Below are positions 1 to 5,256 of a DNA stretch of 5,350 nucleotides, in pieces. The stretch covers positions 1 to 5,350 of the forward strand of contig CAYNSB010000090.1 of NCBI GenBank assembly GCA_964399625.1, in the 5' to 3' direction. The notes below the pieces were generated by a model. It was not told the DNA's origin, made no database searches, and saw nothing but the letters and a program-made list of their open reading frames with translations. A program made the translations under genes and the position numbers. Numbering within the stretch: the stretch's first letter is position 1; each line of letters begins with the position of its first letter. Origin of the DNA: CAYNSB01 sp964399625. GTDB lineage: Bacteria > Planctomycetota > Phycisphaerae > Phycisphaerales > UBA1924.

Positions 1-588
1 AACGTGCCGGGCGTGAAGATCGTCATCCCCAGCAACCCCTACGACGCCAAGGGCCTTCTCAAAACCGCCATCCGCGACGATGATCCCGTCTTCTTCCTCG
101 AGTCCGAGCGCATGCTCGGCGACAAGGGCCCGGTGCCCGAGCAGGAGTACACGATCCCCTTCGGCCAGGCCGAGCTCCGCCGCGGCGCGTGGCAGGAGGA
201 CGGCGGCGACCCCGACTGCACGCTCGTCTCCTTCGGACGACCCGTGAACTTCTGCATCGAGGCGGCCGACGAGCTCAAGAAGGACGGCATCGACTGCCAC
301 GTGCTGGACATGCGGACCATCCGCCCGCTGGACATGGACTCGATCGTGCGCAGCCTCAAGCAGACCGGGCGCATCGTCGTGGTCGATCAGTGCTGGCCCT
401 TCGCGAGCGTCGCGAGCGAGGTCGTCACCCAGGTCTGCGAGCGCGCGTTCGACTATCTGGACCACCAGCCGCTTCGCGTCAACTCCGACGATGTCCCCAC
501 GCCGTACGCCAAGGGGCTCGAGGCCGCGTACCTGCCCAACAAGCACAAGATCATGTCGGCGGTGAAGAAGACGCTCAATCTGCTCTGA
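1..588 (+). CDS. pdhB: Pyruvate dehydrogenase E1 component, beta subunit (3' part)
   Basis: This is the C-terminal 195 codons of the thiamine-diphosphate-dependent E1 beta subunit. With E1 alpha it decarboxylates pyruvate and passes the acetyl group to the lipoyl arm of E2 in the cytoplasmic pyruvate dehydrogenase complex. The reading frame is open from base 1 (codon AAC), so the start and the first ~130 residues of a typical ~325-aa protein lie outside the window. Visible family features are PGVKIVIPSNPYDAKGLL and AIRDDDPVFFLESE near the start, the end of the pyrimidine-binding domain. The transketolase C-terminal domain follows, from about DCTLVSFG to the end, including DCHVLDMRTIRPLD and VVVDQ. 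E1 beta proteins end in a similar way (VPTPYAKGLEAAYLP). The neighbouring E2 gene starts 16 bases downstream, which supports the pyruvate assignment. A related 2-oxo-acid dehydrogenase E1 beta (branched-chain or acetoin) is the main alternative. Confidence 0.93.
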   Translation, partial: NVPGVKIVIPSNPYDAKGLLKTAIRDDDPVFFLESERMLGDKGPVPEQEYTIPFGQAELRRGAWQEDGGDPDCTLVSFGRPVNFCIEAADELKKDGIDCHVLDMRTIRPLDMDSIVRSLKQTGRIVVVDQCWPFASVASEVVTQVCERAFDYLDHQPLRVNSDDVPTPYAKGLEAAYLPNKHKIMSAVKKTLNLL

Positions 589-604
589 TCGGGAGACTGC
601 GACC

Positions 605-1984
605 ATGGCGATCGAAATCACGATGCCCCGCCTCTCCGACACGATGCAGCAGGGCACCGTCGTCAAGTGGAACGTGAAGGAAGGCCAGACCGTCAAGAGC
701 GGCGACACCATCGCCGACATCGAGACGGACAAGGCGACAATGGAACTGCAGTCCTTCGACGATGGCGTCGTCGCACGCCTCGCCGTTGCCGAGGGCCAGA
801 CCGTCCCCGTCGGAACGATCATCGTGGTTCTCGCGGGCAAGGGCGAGGACGTCGCATCGATCAAGGCAGGCACGAACGCCGCCGCGCCCGCAACCAAGGC
901 TGTCGCGAACGGTGCCTCCAGCAAGAGCAGCGGTGGCGACTCGGCGACCGCCGTGCTCGATCGCCCTTCGTCGCTCCGCCATGCCGGCAACGGCCTCACC
1001 GCCGAGCCCAAGGGACGCATCTTCGCCTCGCCCCTGGCACGCAAGATCGCCGAGGAATCCGGGGTGGATCTCTCCCGCGTCGAGGGCACCGGGCCCGGCG
1101 GGCGCATCGTCCGCAAGGATGTCGAGGCCGTCGCGGGCAGTGGCGCCCCGGGCGCCGGCACGCAGAACGCCGGCCCGTCCAGCCTGGTCGCCGCGCGAAT
1201 CGAGCCGAGCAAGCCGCTCGCCGCGCAGCGCAGCTCCGTGGTGCTCGCGCCCTCCGGGGCGGGCCTCACCGGCGGCATCGTGCAGCTCTCCAACATGCGC
1301 CGCACCATCGCGCGACGCCTCGTCGAGAGCAAGACCACGATCCCCCACTACCAGGTCAGCATCGAGGTGGACATGGACGCGCTCGTCGCGCTCCGCGCCC
1401 AGCTCAACGAGCAGCTGTCCGCGGTGGGTGGAGGCGTCAAGCTCTCCGTCAACGACTTCATCGTCCGCGCCTGCGCCCTGGCGATGCACCAGCACCCGTT
1501 CGTCAACGCCCGCTGGGTCGAGTCCGCCAACGACGTCGCCATCGAGCTCCTGCCCGATGTGAATATCGGCGTCGCGATCGCGCTGGACGCGAGCAAGGGC
1601 GGCGGCCTCGTTGTCGCGACGATCCGCAATGCCGACGCCAAGGGCCTGCGCAACATCTCCGCTGAGACCAAGGCCTACTCCGAGAAGGCCCGCGCCAAGG
1701 GCCTCTCCATCGAGGACATGAGCGACTCCACGTTCACCATCTCCAACCTGGGCATGTTCGGCGTCGATCACTTCACCGCCATCATCAACCCGCCCAACGC
1801 CGCGATCCTCGCCGTGGGCGCGGCCGTGCAGAAGCCCGTCGTCCGCAACGGGCAGCTCGTCGTCGGGCACGTCATGAGCATGACGATGTCCAGCGACCAC
1901 CGCATCATCGACGGCGCCATGGCGGCGCAGTACCTCGCGACGGTCAAGGCAATGCTGGAGAAGCCGGCGATGCTGCTGGTGTGA
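605..1984 (+). CDS. pdhC: Dihydrolipoamide acetyltransferase, E2 of pyruvate dehydrogenase
   Basis: This is the core E2 subunit (459 aa), which accepts the acetyl group from E1 on a swinging lipoyl arm and transfers it to CoA. Domains in order: one lipoyl domain at residues 1-80, with the lipoylated lysine K43 in ETDKA; an Ala/Ser-rich flexible linker; a peripheral subunit-binding domain at about 137-176 (GRIFASPLARKIAEESGVDL, then GTGPGGRIVRKDV); a second Ala/Pro/Ser-rich linker; and the catalytic acetyltransferase domain at about 225-459. The catalytic motif DHRIIDG is intact, with H432 and D436. The length is normal for a one-lipoyl E2. The start ATG is chosen because the lipoyl domain begins immediately (MAIEITMPRLSDTM) and GGGAG lies 10 bases upstream. 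The gene follows pdhB by 16 bases. No E3 (dihydrolipoamide dehydrogenase) gene is in the window. The preceding gene makes pyruvate the likeliest substrate of the complex. Confidence 0.95.
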   Translation: MAIEITMPRLSDTMQQGTVVKWNVKEGQTVKSGDTIADIETDKATMELQSFDDGVVARLAVAEGQTVPVGTIIVVLAGKGEDVASIKAGTNAAAPATKAVANGASSKSSGGDSATAVLDRPSSLRHAGNGLTAEPKGRIFASPLARKIAEESGVDLSRVEGTGPGGRIVRKDVEAVAGSGAPGAGTQNAGPSSLVAARIEPSKPLAAQRSSVVLAPSGAGLTGGIVQLSNMRRTIARRLVESKTTIPHYQVSIEVDMDALVALRAQLNEQLSAVGGGVKLSVNDFIVRACALAMHQHPFVNARWVESANDVAIELLPDVNIGVAIALDASKGGGLVVATIRNADAKGLRNISAETKAYSEKARAKGLSIEDMSDSTFTISNLGMFGVDHFTAIINPPNAAILAVGAAVQKPVVRNGQLVVGHVMSMTMSSDHRIIDGAMAAQYLATVKAMLEKPAMLLV

Positions 1985-1986
1985 GG

Positions 1987-2478
1987 ATGAACGACGACGG
2001 TCATCTCGTGCAGCTGCGAGATCTTGAGCTGAGACTTGTCGGTCTCGGGGGCTCTCCCTCGCTCTCGCTGAGGGTGGAATCGTTCAATCCCGATGAATAT
2101 GGATGGGGACTTTTGACGGCGCACGCGACATGCGTCGAACCGGGTGGTTTCGAGACCGTTCTCGACGCTACCTTCGGAATTCCTGAATACATGAACTGGG
2201 TTTTCGAGGGATGGCGCGCGGCGGTCGAATCATTCAAGGACAGCGAATCTGCGCTGTTGCCTCCGCAGCGACTCTGCCTCGGCAATCTTTGGATCGCGAT
2301 GTCGAAGGATGTTCGCGGGCAGTACAGCGTGACATTGAATCTGTGTGAGAATTCGCGAGTCACAGAGTCAGATGTATGGACTGCCGCTGTCGTACTCGTC
2401 TTTCGGTTTGAGCAATGGCATATGGAGCAGCTCTCGCGGGCGCTTTCAACGATTCTCGAGCGGTTGCAGTCGAATTGA
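1987..2478 (+). CDS. Hypothetical protein, possibly DUF6228-like
   Basis: This 163-aa soluble protein has no signal peptide or membrane segment, and I do not firmly recognise it. It begins two bases after the pdhC stop. The ATG at 1987 is preferred; an in-frame GTG at 1981 overlaps the last base of the final pdhC sense codon and its stop (GTGA) and is an alternative. The GAGG at 1983-1986 directly abuts the ATG, so translation probably depends on coupling to pdhC. The layout is an N-terminal beta-rich part, a Trp-rich middle (EYMNWVFEGWRAAVESF), a strand pair around LWIAMSKDVRGQYSVTLNL, and a C-terminal helix (FEQWHMEQLSRALSTILERL). The pattern 'W... L.I...D.RG.Y.V...L ... W.A...F.FE...MEQL' recalls DUF6228 proteins, but this is from memory and unconfirmed. 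Codons ending in A or T are much commoner here (gaa, gat, ctt, ttg, tca, aca, gtt) than in pdhB and pdhC, suggesting later acquisition or low expression. Confidence 0.72.
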   Translation: MNDDGHLVQLRDLELRLVGLGGSPSLSLRVESFNPDEYGWGLLTAHATCVEPGGFETVLDATFGIPEYMNWVFEGWRAAVESFKDSESALLPPQRLCLGNLWIAMSKDVRGQYSVTLNLCENSRVTESDVWTAAVVLVFRFEQWHMEQLSRALSTILERLQSN

Positions 2479-2480
2479 TC

Positions 2481-2765
2481 ATGTTCCGCCGCCTCCTCAT
2501 CGCCCTCTTCCTCTGCATCGCGCTCTCGCTCGCGTGCTGGCTCCTGCTGCCGCGCGTCGGCTTCGATGTGCCATGGTGGGTGCCGCTCGTGGGCTTTGCC
2601 GTCATCCTCGCCGGCAGCCTCGCCCCACTGCTCGATCGCGAGGGGAGCGAGGCCCAGCAGGACGAGTTTCTCACCGATGATCCCGGCCCCAGCGCGGCGG
2701 ACCTCGAGCGCTTCGGTGCGCCCGAGCCTCGTCCGGATTCTCACTTGAAACTCAAGCGCGATTGA
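2481..2765 (+). CDS. Small two-helix membrane protein of unknown function
   Basis: This 94-aa protein starts two bases after the stop of the preceding gene. An in-frame ATG at 2415 lies inside that gene and is rejected in favour of 2481, which gives a positively charged N-terminus (MFRR) running straight into a hydrophobic helix. Two membrane segments are visible: residues about 4-24 (LLIALFLCIALSLACWLLLP) and about 33-52 (WVPLVGFAVILAGSLAPLL). A hydrophilic, mostly acidic tail follows (DREGSEAQQDEF, TDDPGPSAADLERFG) and ends in basic residues (KLKRD). The short connection between the helices favours a hairpin with both ends on the same side, the cytoplasm by the positive-inside rule. The first helix could instead be an uncleaved signal anchor. 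There is no clear ribosome binding site, so coupling to the upstream gene is likely. I do not recognise a family. G/C-ending codon use is as strong as in the pdh genes, which supports it being a real gene. Confidence 0.75.
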   Translation: MFRRLLIALFLCIALSLACWLLLPRVGFDVPWWVPLVGFAVILAGSLAPLLDREGSEAQQDEFLTDDPGPSAADLERFGAPEPRPDSHLKLKRD

Positions 2766-2789
2766 GCGCTCGCCCACTCAGAACTTCAA
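2751..2789. terminator. Possible bidirectional termination region between convergent genes
   Basis: The stop codons of the convergent genes are only 12 bases apart. AGCGC (2755-2759) and GCGCT (2766-2770) form a 5-bp stem with a 6-base loop across the plus-strand stop codon. An alternative stem pairs CTCAA (2751-2755) with TTGAG (2762-2766). TTGAA at 2745-2749 and TTCAA at 2785-2789 can pair around both. There is no T-run on either strand, so if termination happens here it is not a classical intrinsic terminator. Confidence 0.25.
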
Positions 2790-3998
2790 CGCCCTGAGCC
2801 GCCCCATCGCCTCCTCAATCCGCTTCGTCTCGCGAGTCAGGCTCAGTCGGAACCAGCCGCTGGCGCTCTCATCGAATCCCGCGCCGGGCACCGTCACCAC
2901 GCCCACCTCGTCGATCAGCCTGCCCGCGAACTTCCACGAGTCCATCGAACGCCCCGTCGTGGAGTCCTTGGGCGTGCGCGCCCACACGAAGATCCCCGCC
3001 TCCGGCGCATCGCACTCGCACCCGATCGCCCGCAGCCCCGCGACCGCCAGATCGCGCCGCTTTCGATACTCCTCCCGCATCGACGTGATCGCGGGATCGT
3101 CGAAGCGATCGAGCGCGACCGCCGCGGCGTTCTGGATCGCGTTGAACACGCCCGAATCAAAGTTGTCCTTCACCTGGCGCAGGGCCCCGATGACGGCCTC
3201 GTGCCCCACCGCGAACCCGATTCGCCAGCCGGTCATGTTGAACGTCTTGGAGAGCGAGTGGAACTCGATGCCCATCGTGGTCGCGTTGTCCGCGTTCCGC
3301 GCCTGCCAGAGGCTGCCCACCGGCTTGTCGAAGTAGATCTCGCTGTACGCAAGATCGCTCGCGACGATCATCGGGCGCTCGCCTCCACGACCCGCTCCGT
3401 GCCGCTTCGCAAACTCGATCGCCTCCTCAAACGTCTCGCGCGCCGCCGTGGCCCCGGTGGGATTGCCCGGGAAATTGAGCCACAAGAGCCTGCTCGAGCG
3501 AGCGACCTCGGGCGCGATGCCGGCAAAGTCCGGGCGCCAATTCGCCTCCGCCCTCGTCAGCACGCGATTGACCACGCCGCCCGCAAGGATCGTTCCGTTC
3601 GCGTACACGGGGTACGCGGGGACGAACACGATCGCCCCATCGCCAGGGTTCAGCACGCCCAGAGGGAAGTGCGCGATGCCGTCCTTGCCGCCGATCGTCG
3701 CGAGGATGTTCTTCTGCGGATCGACGCGCACGCCAAAGCGTCGCTCCATGAATCGCGCCGCCGACTCAAGGAACCTCTTCGTGCCCCAGCAGTCGGGATA
3801 CTGGTGGTTCGCTGGCTCGCGCATCGCGCGATCCATCTCGTCGATCACGAACTGCGGCGTCGGCTTATCGGGGTCCCCCACGCCGAGGTTGATCACGTCC
3901 TTGCCCGCGGCGATCGCGGCCCGCTTCTTGTTGTCGATCTCGTTGAAGAGGAAGGGCGGGAGCGCGTGCAGTCGTGCGGAGCGGATCGAGGTCGTCAT
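2778..3998 (-). CDS. dapL: Aminotransferase class I/II, probable LL-diaminopimelate aminotransferase
   Basis: This 406-aa cytoplasmic PLP enzyme has fold-type I aminotransferase architecture. Conserved points are an N-terminal LPPFLFNEIDNKK segment, NLGVGDPDKPTP, NHQYPD, the substrate loop LNFPGNPTG (N179), D215 in ASDLAYSE, which contacts the PLP ring nitrogen, the Schiff-base lysine K251 in SLSKTFNMTGWR, and the carboxylate-binding R384 in GWFRLSLT. The LPPFLF...INLGVGDPD...IGGKDGIAHFPL...LNPGD pattern matches the group annotated as LL-diaminopimelate aminotransferase. That enzyme converts tetrahydrodipicolinate directly to LL-DAP, bypassing the succinylase or acetylase steps, for lysine and peptidoglycan. 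Another aminotransferase specificity (Asp, Ala or aromatic) cannot be excluded from sequence alone. The ATG at 3998 is chosen because it gives the usual short lead before LPPFLF, with AAGGA 11 bases upstream (4014-4010). The frame stays open much further upstream, but that would run through the tRNA. It lies just downstream of the tRNA-Leu on the same strand. Confidence 0.85.
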   Translation of the reverse strand: MTTSIRSARLHALPPFLFNEIDNKKRAAIAAGKDVINLGVGDPDKPTPQFVIDEMDRAMREPANHQYPDCWGTKRFLESAARFMERRFGVRVDPQKNILATIGGKDGIAHFPLGVLNPGDGAIVFVPAYPVYANGTILAGGVVNRVLTRAEANWRPDFAGIAPEVARSSRLLWLNFPGNPTGATAARETFEEAIEFAKRHGAGRGGERPMIVASDLAYSEIYFDKPVGSLWQARNADNATTMGIEFHSLSKTFNMTGWRIGFAVGHEAVIGALRQVKDNFDSGVFNAIQNAAAVALDRFDDPAITSMREEYRKRRDLAVAGLRAIGCECDAPEAGIFVWARTPKDSTTGRSMDSWKFAGRLIDEVGVVTVPGAGFDESASGWFRLSLTRETKRIEEAMGRLRALKF

Positions 3999-4030
3999 CG
4001 AGAGGGCCGTCCTTGGTGCGATTCTGGGGC

Positions 4031-4048
4031 GCGAGCCGCGTGACTCGC
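4031..4048. other. Short inverted repeat between tRNA-Leu and dapL
   Basis: GCGAG (4031-4035) and CTCGC (4044-4048) can form a 5-bp stem with an 8-base loop in the 60-base spacer, 11 bases past the tRNA 3' end. No T-run follows on the minus strand, so it is a weak terminator candidate or a processing signal at best. It may be chance in GC-rich DNA. Confidence 0.2.
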
Positions 4049-4058
4049 TAACGCTCAA

Positions 4059-4143
4059 TGCCGGAGGAGGGACTTGAACCCACACGCCTTTAGGGGGCGA
4101 CGGATTTTGAATCCGTTGCGTCTGCCAATTCCGCCACTCCGGC
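4059..4143 (-). tRNA. tRNA-Leu, anticodon CAA (reads UUG)
   Basis: This is an 85-base class II tRNA. The acceptor stem is perfect (GCCGGAG with CTCCGGC) and the discriminator base is A at 4059. The D-arm has a 3-bp GCG/CGC stem and GG in the loop. The anticodon stem ACGGA/TCCGT encloses loop TTCAAAA, giving anticodon CAA at 4109-4107. The long variable arm has stem CGCC/GGCG, as expected for leucine, and the T-loop is TTCAAGT. CCA is not encoded; TT follows the discriminator, so the tail must be added enzymatically. The T-stem (GTGGG/CCCTC) has one T-T mismatch at positions 50/64. The gene is co-directional with dapL, 60 bases downstream. The long variable arm and A discriminator leave little doubt about leucine identity. 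Confidence 0.96.
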
Positions 4144-4500
4144 CACGACCAAACCGTAGCGCCGCCAACATCGACGCTCGCGCCGGACTGCGAGGTCGGG
4201 CGACGACGGGCCGTTTCGCGACCGTGCTTGCCCGCGCGACGGGCTGCTTCGCACATCCCGAAAGCACGGAAGAACGATGAAGGCGATCCCGCTTCGCCTG
4301 GTCTCGAAGGTCGTGCACGGGGGAGTCGCGGCAACTCGTAGACTCCGCCGACATCGTGCGCGCGGCCCCTCCGTGGCCTCTGGCGCAACCGACAAGACGG
4401 CGACGATCGCAAGGTCCGAGAATACTGGCGCCACCCTTTTTGAGGGGTGCGAGCCGTTGACGATCGCTCGATGGCTTTCCAGAGAATGCCTTTTCTCTGT
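4144..4500. other. Divergent intergenic region without a convincing gene
   Basis: This stretch lies between the minus-strand tRNA-Leu and the plus-strand secreted-protein gene, so it should carry both promoters. Frames open here run into the tRNA or into the dockerin gene and show no codon bias, so I call none. One stem-loop is visible: CACCC (4432-4436) with GGGTG (4445-4449) around an 8-base T-rich loop, extendable by GGC (4427-4429) with GCC (4453-4455) across a small internal loop. A direct repeat of GACGATCGC occurs at 4402-4410 and 4459-4467, one copy on each side of it. No T-run follows the stem on either strand. I could not identify a clear promoter for the tRNA. Confidence 0.6.
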
Positions 4501-4528
4501 TTGCGACGGTTGGCGACTTTGGTACATT
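4501..4528 (+). promoter_or_regulatory. Candidate sigma70-type promoter for the dockerin-repeat gene
   Basis: A -35-like TTGCGA (4501-4506) is followed after 16 bases by a -10-like TACATT (4523-4528). Each matches the consensus at four of six positions. TG at 4520-4521 gives an extended -10 element. A start near 4535 would leave a leader of about 25 bases. The call is by pattern only; planctomycete promoters may differ from this consensus. Confidence 0.4.
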
Positions 4529-4544
4529 GCGCGATCTCACCATT

Positions 4545-4558
4545 CGTGGGGATCCACG
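4545..4558 (+). promoter_or_regulatory. Ribosome binding site inside a small hairpin
   Basis: GGGGA (4548-4552), 7 bases before the ATG at 4560, is the likely Shine-Dalgarno sequence. The same bases lie in a perfect 5-bp inverted repeat, CGTGG (4545-4549) and CCACG (4554-4558), with a GGAT loop. The hairpin would partly cover the ribosome binding site. The site decides the start at 4560 over a TTG at 4527. Confidence 0.45.
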
Positions 4559-4559
4559 C

Positions 4560-5096
4560 ATGACCAAAGCGAAGAATTGCGCGTACGCCCGACGAGCCTT
4601 GCAAACCGCATTTTTTGCAGGAATCGCGGCTTCTGCGATCGCCGAGCCACCTCCGGGAATCGGAGTGCTCGCGCCGACCGATGACCCCGCGCTGAGCCCA
4701 GAGGCCGGCTCTGGGTTGCTTCCCTCGTTCGGCACTGACCCGTTCGACATGGACTGGTACACCATCGACGGCGGCGGCGCAACGTACCTCACGGGTGGCA
4801 CGTATGAGCTGGGCGCGACGTTGGGCCAGCCTGACGCTGGAACACTGTCCGACGGTTCCGTGTTCGAGTTCGCCGGCGGGTTCTGGGGCGGCGTGAATGC
4901 GCCGATCACGTGCTACGCCAACTGTGACGGAAGCACCACCGACCCGGCGCTGACGGCCGCGGACTTCATCTGTTTCCTCAACAGGTTCCGCGCGGCCGAT
5001 CCGTACGCCAACTGCGACGGCAGCGTCACGCCGCTCGTCTTTAGCGCGAACGACTTTTCGTGCTTCCTCAACAAGTTCCGCGCTGGCTGTCCGTAG
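4560..5096 (+). CDS. Small secreted protein with two GC-type dockerin-like repeats
   Basis: This 178-aa protein is predicted to be exported. Residues 1-28 form a signal peptide with basic start MTKAK, RR before the hydrophobic stretch, and AIA cleavage before E29. Residues about 29-55 are a Pro-rich linker. Residues about 57-113 hold a compact Gly-rich module (DMDWYTIDGGGATYLTGGTY through AGGFWGG) that I recognise as recurrent in planctomycete surface proteins. The C-terminus has two 27-residue repeats spaced exactly 30 residues apart (119-145 and 149-175), identical at 18 positions: YANCDGS, an extended loop, D, F, C, FLN, F, RA. They look like dockerin or EF-hand calcium-binding halves. Cys118, 122, 138, 152, 168 and 177 could form disulfides. 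The ATG at 4560 is chosen for its ribosome binding site and signal peptide. The dockerin-like end suggests anchoring to, or assembly with, another surface protein, but no partner is visible here. The role is unknown. Confidence 0.88.
   Translation: MTKAKNCAYARRALQTAFFAGIAASAIAEPPPGIGVLAPTDDPALSPEAGSGLLPSFGTDPFDMDWYTIDGGGATYLTGGTYELGATLGQPDAGTLSDGSVFEFAGGFWGGVNAPITCYANCDGSTTDPALTAADFICFLNRFRAADPYANCDGSVTPLVFSANDFSCFLNKFRAGCP
4914..5084 (+). repeat. Two-copy tandem repeat encoding the dockerin-like halves
   Basis: Units begin at 4914 and 5004, a period of 90 bases. The best conserved part at the DNA level is the start of each unit (tacgccaactg, then ygacgg), with two synonymous third-base differences over the first seven codons. 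The coding repeat is 18 of 27 residues identical. This fits an internal duplication kept by protein function and not a mobile repeat. Confidence 0.8.
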
Positions 5097-5134
5097 CGAT
5101 TTGTTGCGCCCCCTCGGTCGGCGAGTGAATCGCT
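5095..5134 (+). terminator. Stem-loop at the end of the dockerin-repeat gene
   Basis: AGCGATT (5095-5101) is fully complementary to AATCGCT (5128-5134). An inner CGCC (5107-5110) pairs with GGCG (5120-5123), giving an interrupted hairpin that begins within the TAG stop codon. No T-run follows, so it is a weak intrinsic terminator at best. It could instead stabilise the mRNA 3' end. Confidence 0.35.
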
Positions 5135-5241
5135 GTCCGTGCAAGTGGGTTCTGTCGTCATCTGGAGAGTTCCCTAGGTCCCCAGTCCGCCCTGTTTCGC
5201 ACCCATCACCGAACGAGCACCACGCCGTTCTTGGATATCTC

Positions 5242-5246
5242 GGAGG
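5242..5246 (+). promoter_or_regulatory. Strong ribosome binding site for the gene starting at 5257
   Basis: GGAGG, extended to GGAGGG, lies 10 bases before the ATG at 5257. It is the best Shine-Dalgarno match in the window and fixes the start of the truncated gene at the window's end. Confidence 0.7.
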
Positions 5247-5256
5247 GCTTTGAGTC

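Noticed and set aside
575..1900. Long open antisense frame (441 codons) opposite pdhC
   Set aside because: It mirrors a strongly GC3-biased gene whose protein has all its expected domains. The translated antisense is Asp/Gly/Ala/Arg-rich, with no recognisable domain.
2001..2777. Minus-strand 258-codon frame opposite the two small genes
   Set aside because: Arg/Glu/Ala-rich shadow translation with no domain. The plus-strand genes have better starts, packing and, for the 94-aa gene, clear membrane segments.
2900..3950. Frequent GATC and GCGATCG motifs in the dapL region
   Set aside because: They occur within codons for Ala, Ile, Asp and Arg in a GC-rich gene, with no regular spacing. Codon use explains them.
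4059..4143. tRNA gene as an attachment site for an integrated element
   Set aside because: No copy of the tRNA 3' end is repeated nearby, and no integrase or mobile-element gene is present in the window.
4277..4684. Plus-strand 135-codon frame before and into the dockerin gene
   Set aside because: It has no ribosome binding site of note, no codon bias or domain, and overlaps a better supported gene in another frame.
4055..4909. Minus-strand frames (284 and 145 codons) over the tRNA and intergenic region
   Set aside because: Both overlap the tRNA-Leu; their C-terminal residues are the familiar translation of a tRNA. They are also antisense to the secreted-protein gene or non-coding sequence.
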